Translations under genes and position numbers: made by a program | The notes under the pieces: generated by a model | Told to the model about the DNA's origin: nothing | The model's database searches: none | The model's input: only the letters and a program-made list of their open reading frames with translations | Assembly (NCBI RefSeq): GCF_003429005.1 | Contig: NZ_QVQV01000006.1 | Location: 372,001 to 436,000 of the forward strand | DNA length: 64,000 nt | Source: Paraburkholderia sp. DHOC27 | GTDB lineage: Bacteria; Pseudomonadota; Gammaproteobacteria; Burkholderiales; Burkholderiaceae | Direction of reading: 5' to 3' | Shown here: positions 1 through 9,358 of the stretch, piece after piece | How the letters are laid out: each line of letters opens with the position of its first letter | Position numbering within the stretch: position 1 is the stretch's first letter

Positions 1-1
1 G

Positions 2-691
<690 letters not shown>

Positions 692-725
692 GTTTGTCGG
701 GGCCTCGAAGCATCGAGGCCTCTCG

Positions 726-766
726 GGAAGAACGACTTAGGCAGAACGACTTTAGGAAGAACGACG
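726..766. repeat. Three imperfect 14-15 bp tandem repeats
   Basis: Three adjacent units built around GAAGAACGACTTA-like sequence (726-739, 740-754, 755 onward) lie between the wbaP stop and its terminator. They do not encode a recognisable product. Similar short tandem repeats occur in other intergenic regions of the window. Confidence 0.65.
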
Positions 767-800
767 TCCTGGTAGCAAAGAAGAGACGTCTTAAGCATAA

Positions 801-840
801 AGACCTCGCAACGCTTTTGATCGCGTTGCGAGGTCTTTTC
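801..840 (+). terminator. Intrinsic terminator after wbaP
   Basis: A perfect 14-bp stem (801-814 pairs with 823-836) with an 8-base loop is followed by a T run. The A/T flanks suggest it may also serve galU, which converges from the other strand and ends at 871. Confidence 0.85.
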
Positions 841-870
841 GTTTTTACCGCCTTTTAGCGGTTGTTCAGT

Positions 871-1773
871 TCAAGCGGCTTCGGCTTCAACGGTGGCGGC
901 TTGCATAGCCAGATAGCCTTGCAGATACTCTTCGAACTCTGCCTTGACCTCCGGGTGACGCAGCGCGAATTCCACGGTCGCCTTCAGATAGCCGAGCTTG
1001 CTGCCGCAATCGAAGCGCTGGCCGAAGTAGCGATAGGCGAGCACCTGTTCTTCGGCGAGCAGTGAACCCAAGGCGTCGGTGAGTTGCAGTTCGCCACCGG
1101 CGCCCGGGCGCAGCGCACGAATGTGCTTGAAGATGGTCGGCATCAGCACGTAACGGCCCACCACGCCGAGATTGGAAGGCGCTTTGTCCGGTGCGGGCTT
1201 TTCAACGATGCTCTTCAGCTTGATCACATCCTTTTCCCATTCACGGCCGTCGATCACGCCGTACGAACGGCTTTCTTCCGGTGCGATGGTTTCAACGCCG
1301 ACCACCGAGCTGTGATAGTGATCGAACACGTTGACGAGCTGCTTCATCACCGGTTGCGTGCTGTGCAGCAGGTCGTCCGCGAGAATCACGGCAAACGGGC
1401 TGTCACCAATCAGCTTTTCCGCGCATAGCACTGCATGGCCAAGACCGAGTGCTTCGGCCTGACGCACGTAGAAACAATCCACGTTGGCGGGTTTGATGCT
1501 GCGAACCAGATCGAGCAGCTTGGCCTTACCGCGTGCTTCCAGTTCGGCTTCAATTTCATACGATTTGTCGAAGTGATCTTCAATGGCGCGCTTGCTGCGG
1601 CCGGTCACGAAGATCATTTCGGTGATACCGGCTGCAATCGCTTCTTCTACCGCGTACTGGATCAACGGCTTGTCGACGATGGGCAACATTTCCTTCGGGC
1701 TTGCCTTGGTGGCCGGCAGAAATCTCGTTCCGAGACCTGCTACGGGAAACACGGCTTTGGTGACTTTAAGCAT
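871..1773 (-). CDS. galU: UTP--glucose-1-phosphate uridylyltransferase
   Basis: GalU makes UDP-glucose from UTP and glucose-1-phosphate in the cytoplasm, the precursor of glucose, galactose (through GalE) and galactofuranose (through Glf) in this locus. The 300-residue protein begins MLKVTKAVFPVAGLGTRFLP, with the nucleotide-binding G-x-G-T-R motif and the KASPKEMLPIVDKP block of the family, then VEEAIAAGI and the LADDLL metal-binding region. The ATG at 1773 is chosen because homology begins there; the open frame runs upstream to 1884 without family similarity. It points toward wbaP, and its 5' side is a long intergenic region shared with the divergent carrier-protein ligase gene. Confidence 0.95.
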   Translation of the reverse strand: MLKVTKAVFPVAGLGTRFLPATKASPKEMLPIVDKPLIQYAVEEAIAAGITEMIFVTGRSKRAIEDHFDKSYEIEAELEARGKAKLLDLVRSIKPANVDCFYVRQAEALGLGHAVLCAEKLIGDSPFAVILADDLLHSTQPVMKQLVNVFDHYHSSVVGVETIAPEESRSYGVIDGREWEKDVIKLKSIVEKPAPDKAPSNLGVVGRYVLMPTIFKHIRALRPGAGGELQLTDALGSLLAEEQVLAYRYFGQRFDCGSKLGYLKATVEFALRHPEVKAEFEEYLQGYLAMQAATVEAEAA

Positions 1774-2368
1774 GGTAGGAGTTCCCACATCGGGTTGATG
1801 AAAAGAGTGAAACTGCTGGCCCGTCGACGCCTCGAGCGCGCCGCTCAAAGCCGCGGGGAATGATTCAACCTGCTGCCACGCCATGGCGTGGCTCGTTGCG
1901 TGAGTGCTGCGTGATGTGCGCCTCGCTGCCTAGCTGGAAGATAAGCGCGCACGTAATAGAAAACCCAGAAAAACCGGCTACGAGGAATGAGGTTTGCGTG
2001 TGCAACGTCATCGCGACGTTGCAGCGTCAAAAGCGAGATCGCGAGGCCTTAGATCAATCTCCATGCCCGATCCTATGCGGGTTCGCCCTAAGAGATCGGT
2101 TCGGATTCGCACAGAGCGTGACCCACTCAAGCATTGCGTCGAGCAGCGTAGTCCCCGGATATGTCGCTGGCATGCCATAGCGTATTGGCCGCCTGGGTAA
2201 GAGTGTGTTTCCGCACAGAACGGGTGCTTTAGTCAGCTGATAGTGGTTCATCAAGATCCGCCATTGCAGTGAAAAAGCTAGCGTTAGTGGCGGAAAAAGT
2301 CGGAATGAAAAGATAGAGAGAGTCTTATTTCATATCGGACCAGACGGTCACCCCACCAGGACATCCCT
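1774..2368. other. Divergent intergenic region between galU and the amino acid:carrier-protein ligase gene
   Basis: About 595 bp without a convincing gene. The short open frames here have no family-like features. The right-hand 110 bp is more AT-rich and probably holds the promoter of the rightward gene, though no clear -35/-10 pair can be assigned. A 9-bp inverted repeat (TGCAACGTC at 2001-2009, its complement at 2015-2023) has no T run, so it looks more like an operator or RNA hairpin than a terminator. Confidence 0.5.
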
Positions 2369-3382
2369 ATGAGCACGCACGCAGAAGAGCAGGTCGCAGG
2401 ATTCAACGTCGCCGAAGTCGAAATTGAGGCGTATGACGAGGAAGACGATTTGGAAAGCCCCAGTTATATGGAGCAACTCCTGGCGGCCGGCCTTCTGATC
2501 TCCACGGGCGTGGATGGTTTGTATGGCCGCAGCCAGGTGTTCGAAGACGTGGTGGAACGCGTCAGCGATCTGATCGGTGCGTGGGGCGAAGGCAAGGAGG
2601 TCGAAGTATTGCGCTTTCCGCCGGCCATGAGCAGGAAGGTGCTGGAGGAGAGCGGATACTGGGCCAATTTCCCGGATCAGCTGGGTGCCGTGTTCAGCTT
2701 CTGCGGCAACGAGCGCAGCCACCAACGCCTGCTCAAATGTCTCGACAACGACGAAGACTGGACCGAAGACGTCAAGCCGACGCGCATCGTCATGACGCCG
2801 GTGGCCTGCTACCCGGTGTATGGCGTAATGGCCGCGCGTGGCCCACTACCTACGGGTGGCCGGCTGGTGGATATCTTTTCCTATTGCTGCCGCTATGAAC
2901 CGTCCACGGCGCCCGAGCGCATGCTGATGTTCCGCCAGCGCGAATTCGTGCGCATGGGTACGCCGGCAGAAGTGCTCGCCTTCCGTGAAGACTGGATCGA
3001 GCACACCAAGGGCATGATGCGCGGGTTGCAACTGCCATCGTCGATTGGTTTGGCTAACGATCCGTTCTTCGGCCGCACCGGCAAGATTCTGATCGACAGC
3101 CAGCGTGAGCAGCAACTGAAATTCGAACTGCTGATTCCCGGGGTCAACCCCGACAGATTGACGGCTTGCGGCAGCTTCAACTATCACCGCGACAAGTTCA
3201 GCTCGCTGTGGAAGATTTACACCGACGCAGGCGAAATCGCGCACACGGGTTGCTGTGGCTTTGGCCTCGAACGTCTGACGCTCAGCCTCTTCAAACATCA
3301 CGGCTTCGATCCGACGGCATGGCCTGAAGGCGTGCGTGCGACGCTGTGGGGCGGGCGGAAAATGGCGCAACGCGTGCGGTAA
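2369..3382 (+). CDS. Amino acid--[acyl-carrier-protein] ligase-like protein (class II aaRS fold)
   Basis: The 337-residue protein resembles the seryl-tRNA-synthetase-like amino acid:[carrier protein] ligases described in Bradyrhizobium, which activate an amino acid with ATP and load it on the phosphopantetheine arm of a carrier protein instead of tRNA. Seen here are PVACYPVYG (Cys147), FSYCCRYEPS (Glu177), ACGSFNYHRDKF and a motif-3-like TGCCGFGLERLTLSLF (Cys295/Cys296). Cys/Glu/Cys would be the zinc ligands expected in this family. The tRNA-binding coiled-coil arm of SerRS is absent. The first 30 residues are acidic and may be disordered. No carrier-protein gene or partner acyl-CoA dehydrogenase lies nearby, which is unusual. 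The amino acid is unknown. Family assignment is from recalled motifs. Confidence 0.75.
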   Translation: MSTHAEEQVAGFNVAEVEIEAYDEEDDLESPSYMEQLLAAGLLISTGVDGLYGRSQVFEDVVERVSDLIGAWGEGKEVEVLRFPPAMSRKVLEESGYWANFPDQLGAVFSFCGNERSHQRLLKCLDNDEDWTEDVKPTRIVMTPVACYPVYGVMAARGPLPTGGRLVDIFSYCCRYEPSTAPERMLMFRQREFVRMGTPAEVLAFREDWIEHTKGMMRGLQLPSSIGLANDPFFGRTGKILIDSQREQQLKFELLIPGVNPDRLTACGSFNYHRDKFSSLWKIYTDAGEIAHTGCCGFGLERLTLSLFKHHGFDPTAWPEGVRATLWGGRKMAQRVR

Positions 3383-3455
3383 CGCGAACGGTATCGCAAC
3401 CGCAGCAGGAATCCGCGTTTTAGAAACCGGTTTACTTCACCCACGTATTGCAGGT

Positions 3456-5060
3456 TCAGTGATCGCTGTCATGGACCTGCAATACCGTTGCGTCGATTCT
3501 GGAGAACAGCAGGCGCGACGTAATCGAGTCGGTAAAGAGCCACGGCAGCAGGCCATTGCTGCTGTGCTCCGGCACGGTGAGCAGATAGAAGTCCTTGTGG
3601 TCGGCCAGAAACGCGTGCAATCCAACCACCTTGTAATCCGGGTCGAACGGCGCCATTCGCGCGGCCGCATGCTCATTGGTCGGATCCGGTGAAACGTATC
3701 CCGGTGGATAGTCGAGCAGATATAGCCGGTCTCTGAACGGATTATCTTTCGCTCCCATCAGTTCAATGTAGTCCCGCCCATCTTCCACCACGATAGGCAG
3801 ATCAGGCGGCACCTGCCGCAGACTCGCCATCACGCCGGCAAGCTCATCGCTGGCGTGGCCTCGACCTACCAGCATGCAGATCAGCAAGACCATCAACAGC
3901 AACGATACGGTCCGGCGCGATTTCAGCTTCTCCAGTAAGTAGGCGCCTGCGATGCCGAAGAACAACGCGTCGGCCATCACGTACCGGTAGCTGAACGAAC
4001 CCGTCACGAGCATCGCAAAAGCGAACACCACGAACGGTAGCAACAACAGCGACGCAAGCACGATCTCGAGTTGCAGGAAGTTCGTGGCCGAGGCGGGTGG
4101 CGCTTCGTCATCCCATGCGCTCAAGCGCGCCGATAGCCACGGCGAGCGCCTCGCGAGCGAAACCAGCACCGCGATCAATGAAGCTGCTGCGACCACCAGC
4201 GTGCCGCCGCTTCCTCCCAGCCACGCCCGCCACAATGCATCCGTGAATGCACCAATGGTTGGATGCGCGTAATAACCGAGTGCCTTGTTGTCGCCGGCAT
4301 TCAACGAAGCCAGATGCGCAGCGAGCGGACGAAGGCCAATCTCTACCGGGAAGGCCAGCACCAACGCCAGCCAGATTCTCCATCGGATGCCGCCGCCCGT
4401 TACCACATACAGCACTTCGCAGAGGCCAACCGCAGCAATGGCCAGGAAGCCGTAAAAATGGGTGCACAAACCGAGCGCGAACGCGATCCACAGTGCAATG
4501 GCGCTGAGCGTCGGATAACGTGTGCGCTGAAATCCGTCCCAGATGACTAGGGCTGCTGCGAGGTCTAAAGACAGTAGTGCGTATTGTCGTGCCTGCACGG
4601 CAAACTCGAACAGCCCGGAGCAGAGCATCAACGCAAAGGCTGCCAGTGCGACGGGCGCCGTTACATAGCGCCTCACCAGCACGTACACCAGCCACGCGGC
4701 GAGATACACACTCAGGATAGAAGGGACGCGGTAAATCAATGGCGCACTAAAAACGTTCGCGTGATAAATCAGGGTATGAAGAAGATAGTGAAGCAGCGGG
4801 GGAGAGAAATCGGTGCCGGCCCAGATAGCGGAGTTGACGCCGGCGAGCGTGGGCTGATTCGCGGCGGTGACGGCGATAACCTCGTCCATCCAGAGATGCT
4901 TGATACTGGATACTTCGATGGCCGAATGAAAATACGCGACCGAAAGCACGATCGCGACAACGAAATATAGGGCACGCCACCCCACTTTCTCACCGGACCG
5001 CGTCAGCGACGCGTCGCGCTGATGCGCCCCCATGCTCAGGTTGTTTTCGTTTCCACCCAC
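3456..5060 (-). CDS. GT-C-type polytopic membrane glycosyltransferase (GT39/ArnT-like)
   Basis: A protein of about 534 residues with roughly ten hydrophobic segments and a soluble C-terminal tail after about residue 410. After the first membrane helix it carries HLWMDEV, the acidic W-x-D-E type motif in the first periplasmic loop of GT-C transferases, and later FEFAVQARQY, typical of this family. GT-C enzymes use polyprenyl-phosphate sugars on the periplasmic face. This fits the divergent neighbour operon (5534-9829), which appears to make and flip such a donor. For the start, the GTG at 5060 has GGAGGG seven bases upstream; an ATG at 5033 and a GTG at 5075 are alternatives. Donor and acceptor are unknown. 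Confidence 0.75.
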   Translation of the reverse strand: MGGNENNLSMGAHQRDASLTRSGEKVGWRALYFVVAIVLSVAYFHSAIEVSSIKHLWMDEVIAVTAANQPTLAGVNSAIWAGTDFSPPLLHYLLHTLIYHANVFSAPLIYRVPSILSVYLAAWLVYVLVRRYVTAPVALAAFALMLCSGLFEFAVQARQYALLSLDLAAALVIWDGFQRTRYPTLSAIALWIAFALGLCTHFYGFLAIAAVGLCEVLYVVTGGGIRWRIWLALVLAFPVEIGLRPLAAHLASLNAGDNKALGYYAHPTIGAFTDALWRAWLGGSGGTLVVAAASLIAVLVSLARRSPWLSARLSAWDDEAPPASATNFLQLEIVLASLLLLPFVVFAFAMLVTGSFSYRYVMADALFFGIAGAYLLEKLKSRRTVSLLLMVLLICMLVGRGHASDELAGVMASLRQVPPDLPIVVEDGRDYIELMGAKDNPFRDRLYLLDYPPGYVSPDPTNEHAAARMAPFDPDYKVVGLHAFLADHKDFYLLTVPEHSSNGLLPWLFTDSITSRLLFSRIDATVLQVHDSDH

Positions 5061-5533
5061 GAGACGTCCCTCCACGGTAGAGCGTTCGCTGCGTGACCCA
5101 CGGCGTGGTCACGAAATCTGGCTGGCTATTTCTCGCACCGGCGTCGGTGTCATGAAAAAGATCGGCAGCGCAATGCTGCGATCGTGACCTGAATGCAGGG
5201 ATGAAAAGCGAAGCGCCGGACTCGCGTATGCGGCCTTCGAGTCGCTAAGTCACGCTAACAATCTCCGTTGCGATGTGGTTTGTCAAGCGAAAGACGGCTA
5301 CTGTTGCGAGCCTCAATCAGGCGCTTTTTGTTGCCGGTCTCTCGGTGTGAAACCGCACATACGGTAAACCGCGTCGGCCCAAAATCAGATCGCGTTATGG
5401 GTATTTAGTTGCGCTCTGTGTCGATTTTTCGTGCTTGTATCAAGCACTTTTTCTGTCTGCGCCGCTCGGCATGCAGGCAAGCAGGTCTCCTGACGATTCA
5501 TCCGTTTTCCGAACTGATGCGAGGTACCTTCTC
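5061..5533. other. Divergent intergenic region
   Basis: About 470 bp between the GT-C gene and the GT2-GMC-SDR-GtrA operon. It probably carries promoters for both directions. No repeat, RNA gene or clear promoter boxes were recognised. Confidence 0.4.
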
Positions 5534-6748
5534 ATGTCTAACGGCGTCGAATTGAGCATTGTCATGCCATGTCTGAACGAAGCGGAAACCCTGGAGGCGT
5601 GTATTGCGAAAGCCAAACGGTTTATCGAGGGCAGGTCCATTTCGGGCGAAGTCGTGATCGGCGATAACGGTTCGACCGACGGCTCGCAGGACATTGCAAG
5701 GCGGCTCGGCGCGCGCGTCGTGGACATTCCGGTGCGGGGTTACGGCGCGGCGCTTTATGGCGCCGTGATGGACGCGAACGGCAAGTACTGCATCATGGGC
5801 GACTCCGACGACAGCTACGACTTCAGCCGACTCGACCCCTTCGTCGCGGCGCTGCGGAGCGGTGCGGATCTGGTGATGGGCAATCGCTTCATGGGCGGCA
5901 TTGCGCCGGGCGCGATGCCGTGGAAAAACAGGTACATCGGCAATCCGATCCTGTCGGGTATCGGACGCCTGCTGTTCGGTTCGAAAGCGCGCGACTTTCA
6001 CTGCGGCATTCGTGGCTTTTCCAAGGCGGCCTTCGAGCGCATGGATCTGCACACGATGGGCATGGAGTTCGCGTCCGAAATGGTGATTAAGGCGACGCTG
6101 AAGAACATGAACGTGGTGGAAGTGCCGACCACGCTCAGTCCCGACGGCCGCTCGCGTCCGCCGCATCTGCGGCCCTATCGCGATGGCTGGCGTCATCTGC
6201 GGTTCATGCTGCTGTTCAGCCCCAACTGGCTATTCCTGTATCCGGGCATACTATTGCTGCTGGCCGGCGTACTGCTCGGCGGCGCGCTGTTCCCGCATCC
6301 TGTCACCATTCATGGCGTCCGCTTTGGTATTGACACGCTGATCTATTGCGCGACGATGGCCGAGGTGGGATTTCAGTTGCTGCTTTTTGCGGTGCTCTCG
6401 CGTATGTTTGCGGATCAGGAAGGGTTATTCCCCAATTCCCGATGGACCGCGTGGCTGGGGCGATGGTTGCAACTTGAAAGAGGTACGCTGATTGGCGGCG
6501 CGCTGGTGCTGGGTGGCGTGGCAATGGTGTTTCGCGCGTTGTACATCTGGTCGTCCACGCATTTCGGGGCACTGGATGCAGACTCCTTCACGCGGCTCGT
6601 AGTGTGTTCTTCCTTGCTCATTTCCACCGGCATGGAGTTCGTTTTTTCCAGTTGCCTGTTCAGCATTCTGCAACTCAACGTGAGAGTGCTTGGCAAGGAA
6701 ACCGCCCGGCAAGGGTTTGGCGGGGCGCCGGTCATGGCCCACTCGTAG
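5534..6748 (+). CDS. Polyprenyl-phosphate glycosyltransferase, family 2 (DPM1/GtrB-like)
   Basis: The cytoplasmic GT-A domain spans about residues 1-215: LSIVMPCLNEAETL at the N-terminus, GDNGSTDGS, MGDSDDSYDF (the D-x-D metal site) and MGNRFMGG. At least four hydrophobic segments follow. This is the layout of enzymes that transfer a sugar from a nucleotide donor to polyprenyl phosphate. The ATG at 5534 is preferred over the upstream frame start at 5435 because family similarity starts a few residues later and GCGAGG lies about ten bases before it. It is the first gene of a unit with the GMC oxidoreductase, SDR and GtrA protein, which suggests its lipid-linked product is modified and flipped. 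The sugar is unknown. Confidence 0.85.
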   Translation: MSNGVELSIVMPCLNEAETLEACIAKAKRFIEGRSISGEVVIGDNGSTDGSQDIARRLGARVVDIPVRGYGAALYGAVMDANGKYCIMGDSDDSYDFSRLDPFVAALRSGADLVMGNRFMGGIAPGAMPWKNRYIGNPILSGIGRLLFGSKARDFHCGIRGFSKAAFERMDLHTMGMEFASEMVIKATLKNMNVVEVPTTLSPDGRSRPPHLRPYRDGWRHLRFMLLFSPNWLFLYPGILLLLAGVLLGGALFPHPVTIHGVRFGIDTLIYCATMAEVGFQLLLFAVLSRMFADQEGLFPNSRWTAWLGRWLQLERGTLIGGALVLGGVAMVFRALYIWSSTHFGALDADSFTRLVVCSSLLISTGMEFVFSSCLFSILQLNVRVLGKETARQGFGGAPVMAHS

Positions 6749-6802
6749 TCAAAGCAAGGTTCATAAAGGGTTCACCAGGCAGCCACTCAAATTCACGCAT
6801 AC

Positions 6803-8422
6803 ATGCAAAAGCCTTCTGCCATGTACTACGTCGTCGGGTCTGGACCCGCGGGGGTCGCGTGCGCGCACGCGCTCGCCAGCGAGGGACATGAGGTCACGAT
6901 ACTCGACGCCGGCGTAACGTTGGAGCCTGAGCGTGAGGCGGTTGCGCGCATGGTCGGAGACAAGCCGCGCGCCGAGTGGTCGGAGCAGGAAATCAAGGTG
7001 CTGAGGACGGTGGTCCCCAAAAGCGGAGAGGTCCCATTCAAGCTGGTGCATGGATCGAATTATCCGTACCAGCGGCCGCTGGGAGCGCCCGATATACGTT
7101 ACGGAAAGCTAAGCATTCGCGCGTCGTATGCGAAAGGTGGATTGAGCAATGTGTGGGGCGCCGCGCTGTTTCCCTATAGCGCGGAAGATATCCGCGATTG
7201 GCCGGTTCGCTACGACGAGCTGGCGAGCGGTTATGTAGCCGCGCTCAATATGCTGCCCGTTGCCGGACAGGAAGACGATCTGAGCGCGCAGTTTCCCATC
7301 GCGGCACAGTCCATGTCGGCGCTCAGGCAGAGCACGCAGATTCGCCACTTGCTGGAACGTAGCGGGCGTCTTAGAGAGGCGTTGCTGGCAGAGGGCATTA
7401 GCGTGGGCGGCTCGCGTCTTGCGGTGAACGCGGACGAACAGAGCGATACCAGAAGCTGCTATTACTGCGGCTATTGCCTGCATGGATGCCCGCGCGATGT
7501 GGTGTATTCCAGCCGCCACACGTTGCAGCAGTTGATCAGCACGGGCCGCGTGCACTATCGCCCTCATGTCATCGTGCAGTCCGTGAGAGAGACGCAGAGC
7601 GGCGTCATCATCGAAGTGATGGATCGCGATGGCGTGCGTTCGGAATTGAGCGGTGGCCGGGTTTTTCTGGGCGCGGGAACGATCAACTCCACGGTCATTC
7701 TGCTGCGTTCGTTGGGACTCTACGAACGTCGGGTGCAATTCAAGGACTCGCAGTATTTTCTGTTCCCGATGTTGCAGACGAAGGGCTCGCCCGCTGTAGC
7801 AGACGAGGCGCTCTATACGCTGAGCCAGGCATTCATCGAATTGGCCGACGCGGCCATCAGTCCTCACGCAGTTCATTTGCAGGTGTACAGCTACAACGAC
7901 CACCTCGAACAGTTGCTGGACCATAAGTTGGGCCCGTTGAAGCACGTGTTTCCGAAGAACGCGGTTCTTGGCCGGCTGCTACTCGTGCAGGCGTATCTGC
8001 ATTCGGCGCACTCGGGGCTCATCAACGGCGTTCTGCGCCGCACGAGTACGAGCGACGTCTTCGATCTCAGCGAAGCCTTGAACTCACAGACGAAAGCAAA
8101 GGTCGGTCAGGTGGTGGCGAAGTTGCGTGCGAACTCGGGCGCCCTCGGCGCTTTCCCGGTCTCGCGCATGTTGCAGATCACAGAGCCGGGGCGCGGCTTC
8201 CACACAGGCGGCAGTTTTCCGATGGCCGCGCATCCCAAAGTCGGCCAGACCGATACCTTGGGACGCCCGCACGGCATGACGTTCACCCATGTGATCGACT
8301 CGACTGTCTTTCCGAGCATCCCCGCCACGACGATTACCTTGACGGTGATGGCTAACGCATATCGTATCGGCAAGGCCGTGACACGTCTCGCTCCTGAAAG
8401 CGCCTGCGCGTTACGACTATGA
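6803..8422 (+). CDS. GMC-family FAD-dependent oxidoreductase with a four-Cys cluster
   Basis: The 539-residue protein has an N-terminal Rossmann FAD-binding motif (YYVVGSGPAGVACAHAL), a GGLSNVWGA block near residue 112 and a GMC-type C-terminus with GRGFHTGGSFPM (candidate catalytic His) and SIPATTITLTVMANAY. Residues 219-229 form C-x2-C-x2-C-x3-C-P, matching the spacing of a [4Fe-4S] ferredoxin site; related Cys clusters occur in some GMC members. GMC enzymes oxidise alcohols, often on sugars or sterols. The gene overlaps the next SDR gene by four bases (ATGA), so the two are probably translationally coupled. The substrate could be a lipid-linked or nucleotide sugar (inference). ATG at 6821 is an alternative start. 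Confidence 0.82.
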   Translation: MQKPSAMYYVVGSGPAGVACAHALASEGHEVTILDAGVTLEPEREAVARMVGDKPRAEWSEQEIKVLRTVVPKSGEVPFKLVHGSNYPYQRPLGAPDIRYGKLSIRASYAKGGLSNVWGAALFPYSAEDIRDWPVRYDELASGYVAALNMLPVAGQEDDLSAQFPIAAQSMSALRQSTQIRHLLERSGRLREALLAEGISVGGSRLAVNADEQSDTRSCYYCGYCLHGCPRDVVYSSRHTLQQLISTGRVHYRPHVIVQSVRETQSGVIIEVMDRDGVRSELSGGRVFLGAGTINSTVILLRSLGLYERRVQFKDSQYFLFPMLQTKGSPAVADEALYTLSQAFIELADAAISPHAVHLQVYSYNDHLEQLLDHKLGPLKHVFPKNAVLGRLLLVQAYLHSAHSGLINGVLRRTSTSDVFDLSEALNSQTKAKVGQVVAKLRANSGALGAFPVSRMLQITEPGRGFHTGGSFPMAAHPKVGQTDTLGRPHGMTFTHVIDSTVFPSIPATTITLTVMANAYRIGKAVTRLAPESACALRL

Positions 8423-9288
8423 CAGCCACTCCTGCGCGATTTGCCGTGACGGGTGCGAACGGCTACGTCGGCTCGATCATCGTGCGCTCGCTCGCGGCGA
8501 GCGGCGAGGTGGTGAGGATGGTTCGCCATCCCGCTAGCGCAACGGACATGCAGTGGTCGCTTGATGCAGACGTCGAGTCCGTGGCGCGCGAGTTGCAGCA
8601 GCGCAACGTCACCCATTTGATTCACGCCGCGTGGGACATGCAGGCCAATGGCATGGACGACATACAGCGCGTTTGCGTGCAGGGCTCTGCGCGACTCTTC
8701 GACGCCGCGCGCCGCGCCGGTATCGAGAAGATCATTTTCATTTCGACCATTAGCGCGTATGCGGGAGCACGTTCCGTCTACGGGCAAGCCAAGCTGGGCG
8801 TCGAGCGGCTCGCCCTCGATGCAGGCGGCGTGGTGCTGCGTTTGGGCCTCGTGTATGGGCCGAACGAAGGGGGCGTGTTTGGCAGCCTCAAGCAGGTGGC
8901 CGACAAGGCGCGCTTCGTACCGATGATCGGCGACGGCAGCGCGCTCCAATATTTACTGCACGAAGATACGCTGGCCGACGTGCTGCGCCGCGCGGTTGGC
9001 GGCGAATTCGACCGGGCGCGTCACCCGTTGACCATCGCCCAGCCGAACGGCATCGCCTTTCGGGCCATCTTGCGCTACCTGGCAAGCGAGCAGGGAAGGC
9101 AACTGGTATTGATTCCGGTGCCGTGGCGTGTGTTGTATGCGGGGCTCAAATTCGCGGAGACGCTGGGTCTGAAACTCAATTTCCGCAGCGACAGCGTGAT
9201 CAGCTTCGTCTTCCAGAATCCCGCACCGGACTTCACCGCGCTGGATCAATTTGGCATTGCGCCGAGAAGTCTGAGTATCGCCGGCTAG
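8419..9288 (+). CDS. NAD(P)-dependent epimerase/dehydratase-like extended SDR
   Basis: A 289-residue SDR that begins with the nucleotide-binding FAVTGANGYVGS motif (G-x-x-G-x-x-G) and has ISTISAYAGARSVYGQAKLG, containing the Ser and Y-x3-K catalytic residues. It is short for UDP-sugar epimerases, so a reductase role is plausible. It overlaps the GMC oxidoreductase gene by four bases. An oxidase and a reductase encoded in tandem between a polyprenyl-phosphate glycosyltransferase and GtrA suggests two-step epimerisation of a lipid-linked sugar, as DprE1/DprE2 do in mycobacteria. This is inference from context; direct homology to DprE2 was not tested. Confidence 0.8.
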   Translation: MTATPARFAVTGANGYVGSIIVRSLAASGEVVRMVRHPASATDMQWSLDADVESVARELQQRNVTHLIHAAWDMQANGMDDIQRVCVQGSARLFDAARRAGIEKIIFISTISAYAGARSVYGQAKLGVERLALDAGGVVLRLGLVYGPNEGGVFGSLKQVADKARFVPMIGDGSALQYLLHEDTLADVLRRAVGGEFDRARHPLTIAQPNGIAFRAILRYLASEQGRQLVLIPVPWRVLYAGLKFAETLGLKLNFRSDSVISFVFQNPAPDFTALDQFGIAPRSLSIAG

Positions 9289-9358
9289 GCGATCAACCAA
9301 TCGAAGCGCACACTCTCCTATCCGGGCCGCAGGGCCCGACTGCTGCGGAGGCCGCCGT

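Noticed and set aside
6803..8422. Oxidoreductase considered as a direct DprE1 homologue
   Set aside because: The N-terminal G-x-G-x-x-G start and C-terminal His block are GMC-like, not VAO-like; only the pathway logic is similar.
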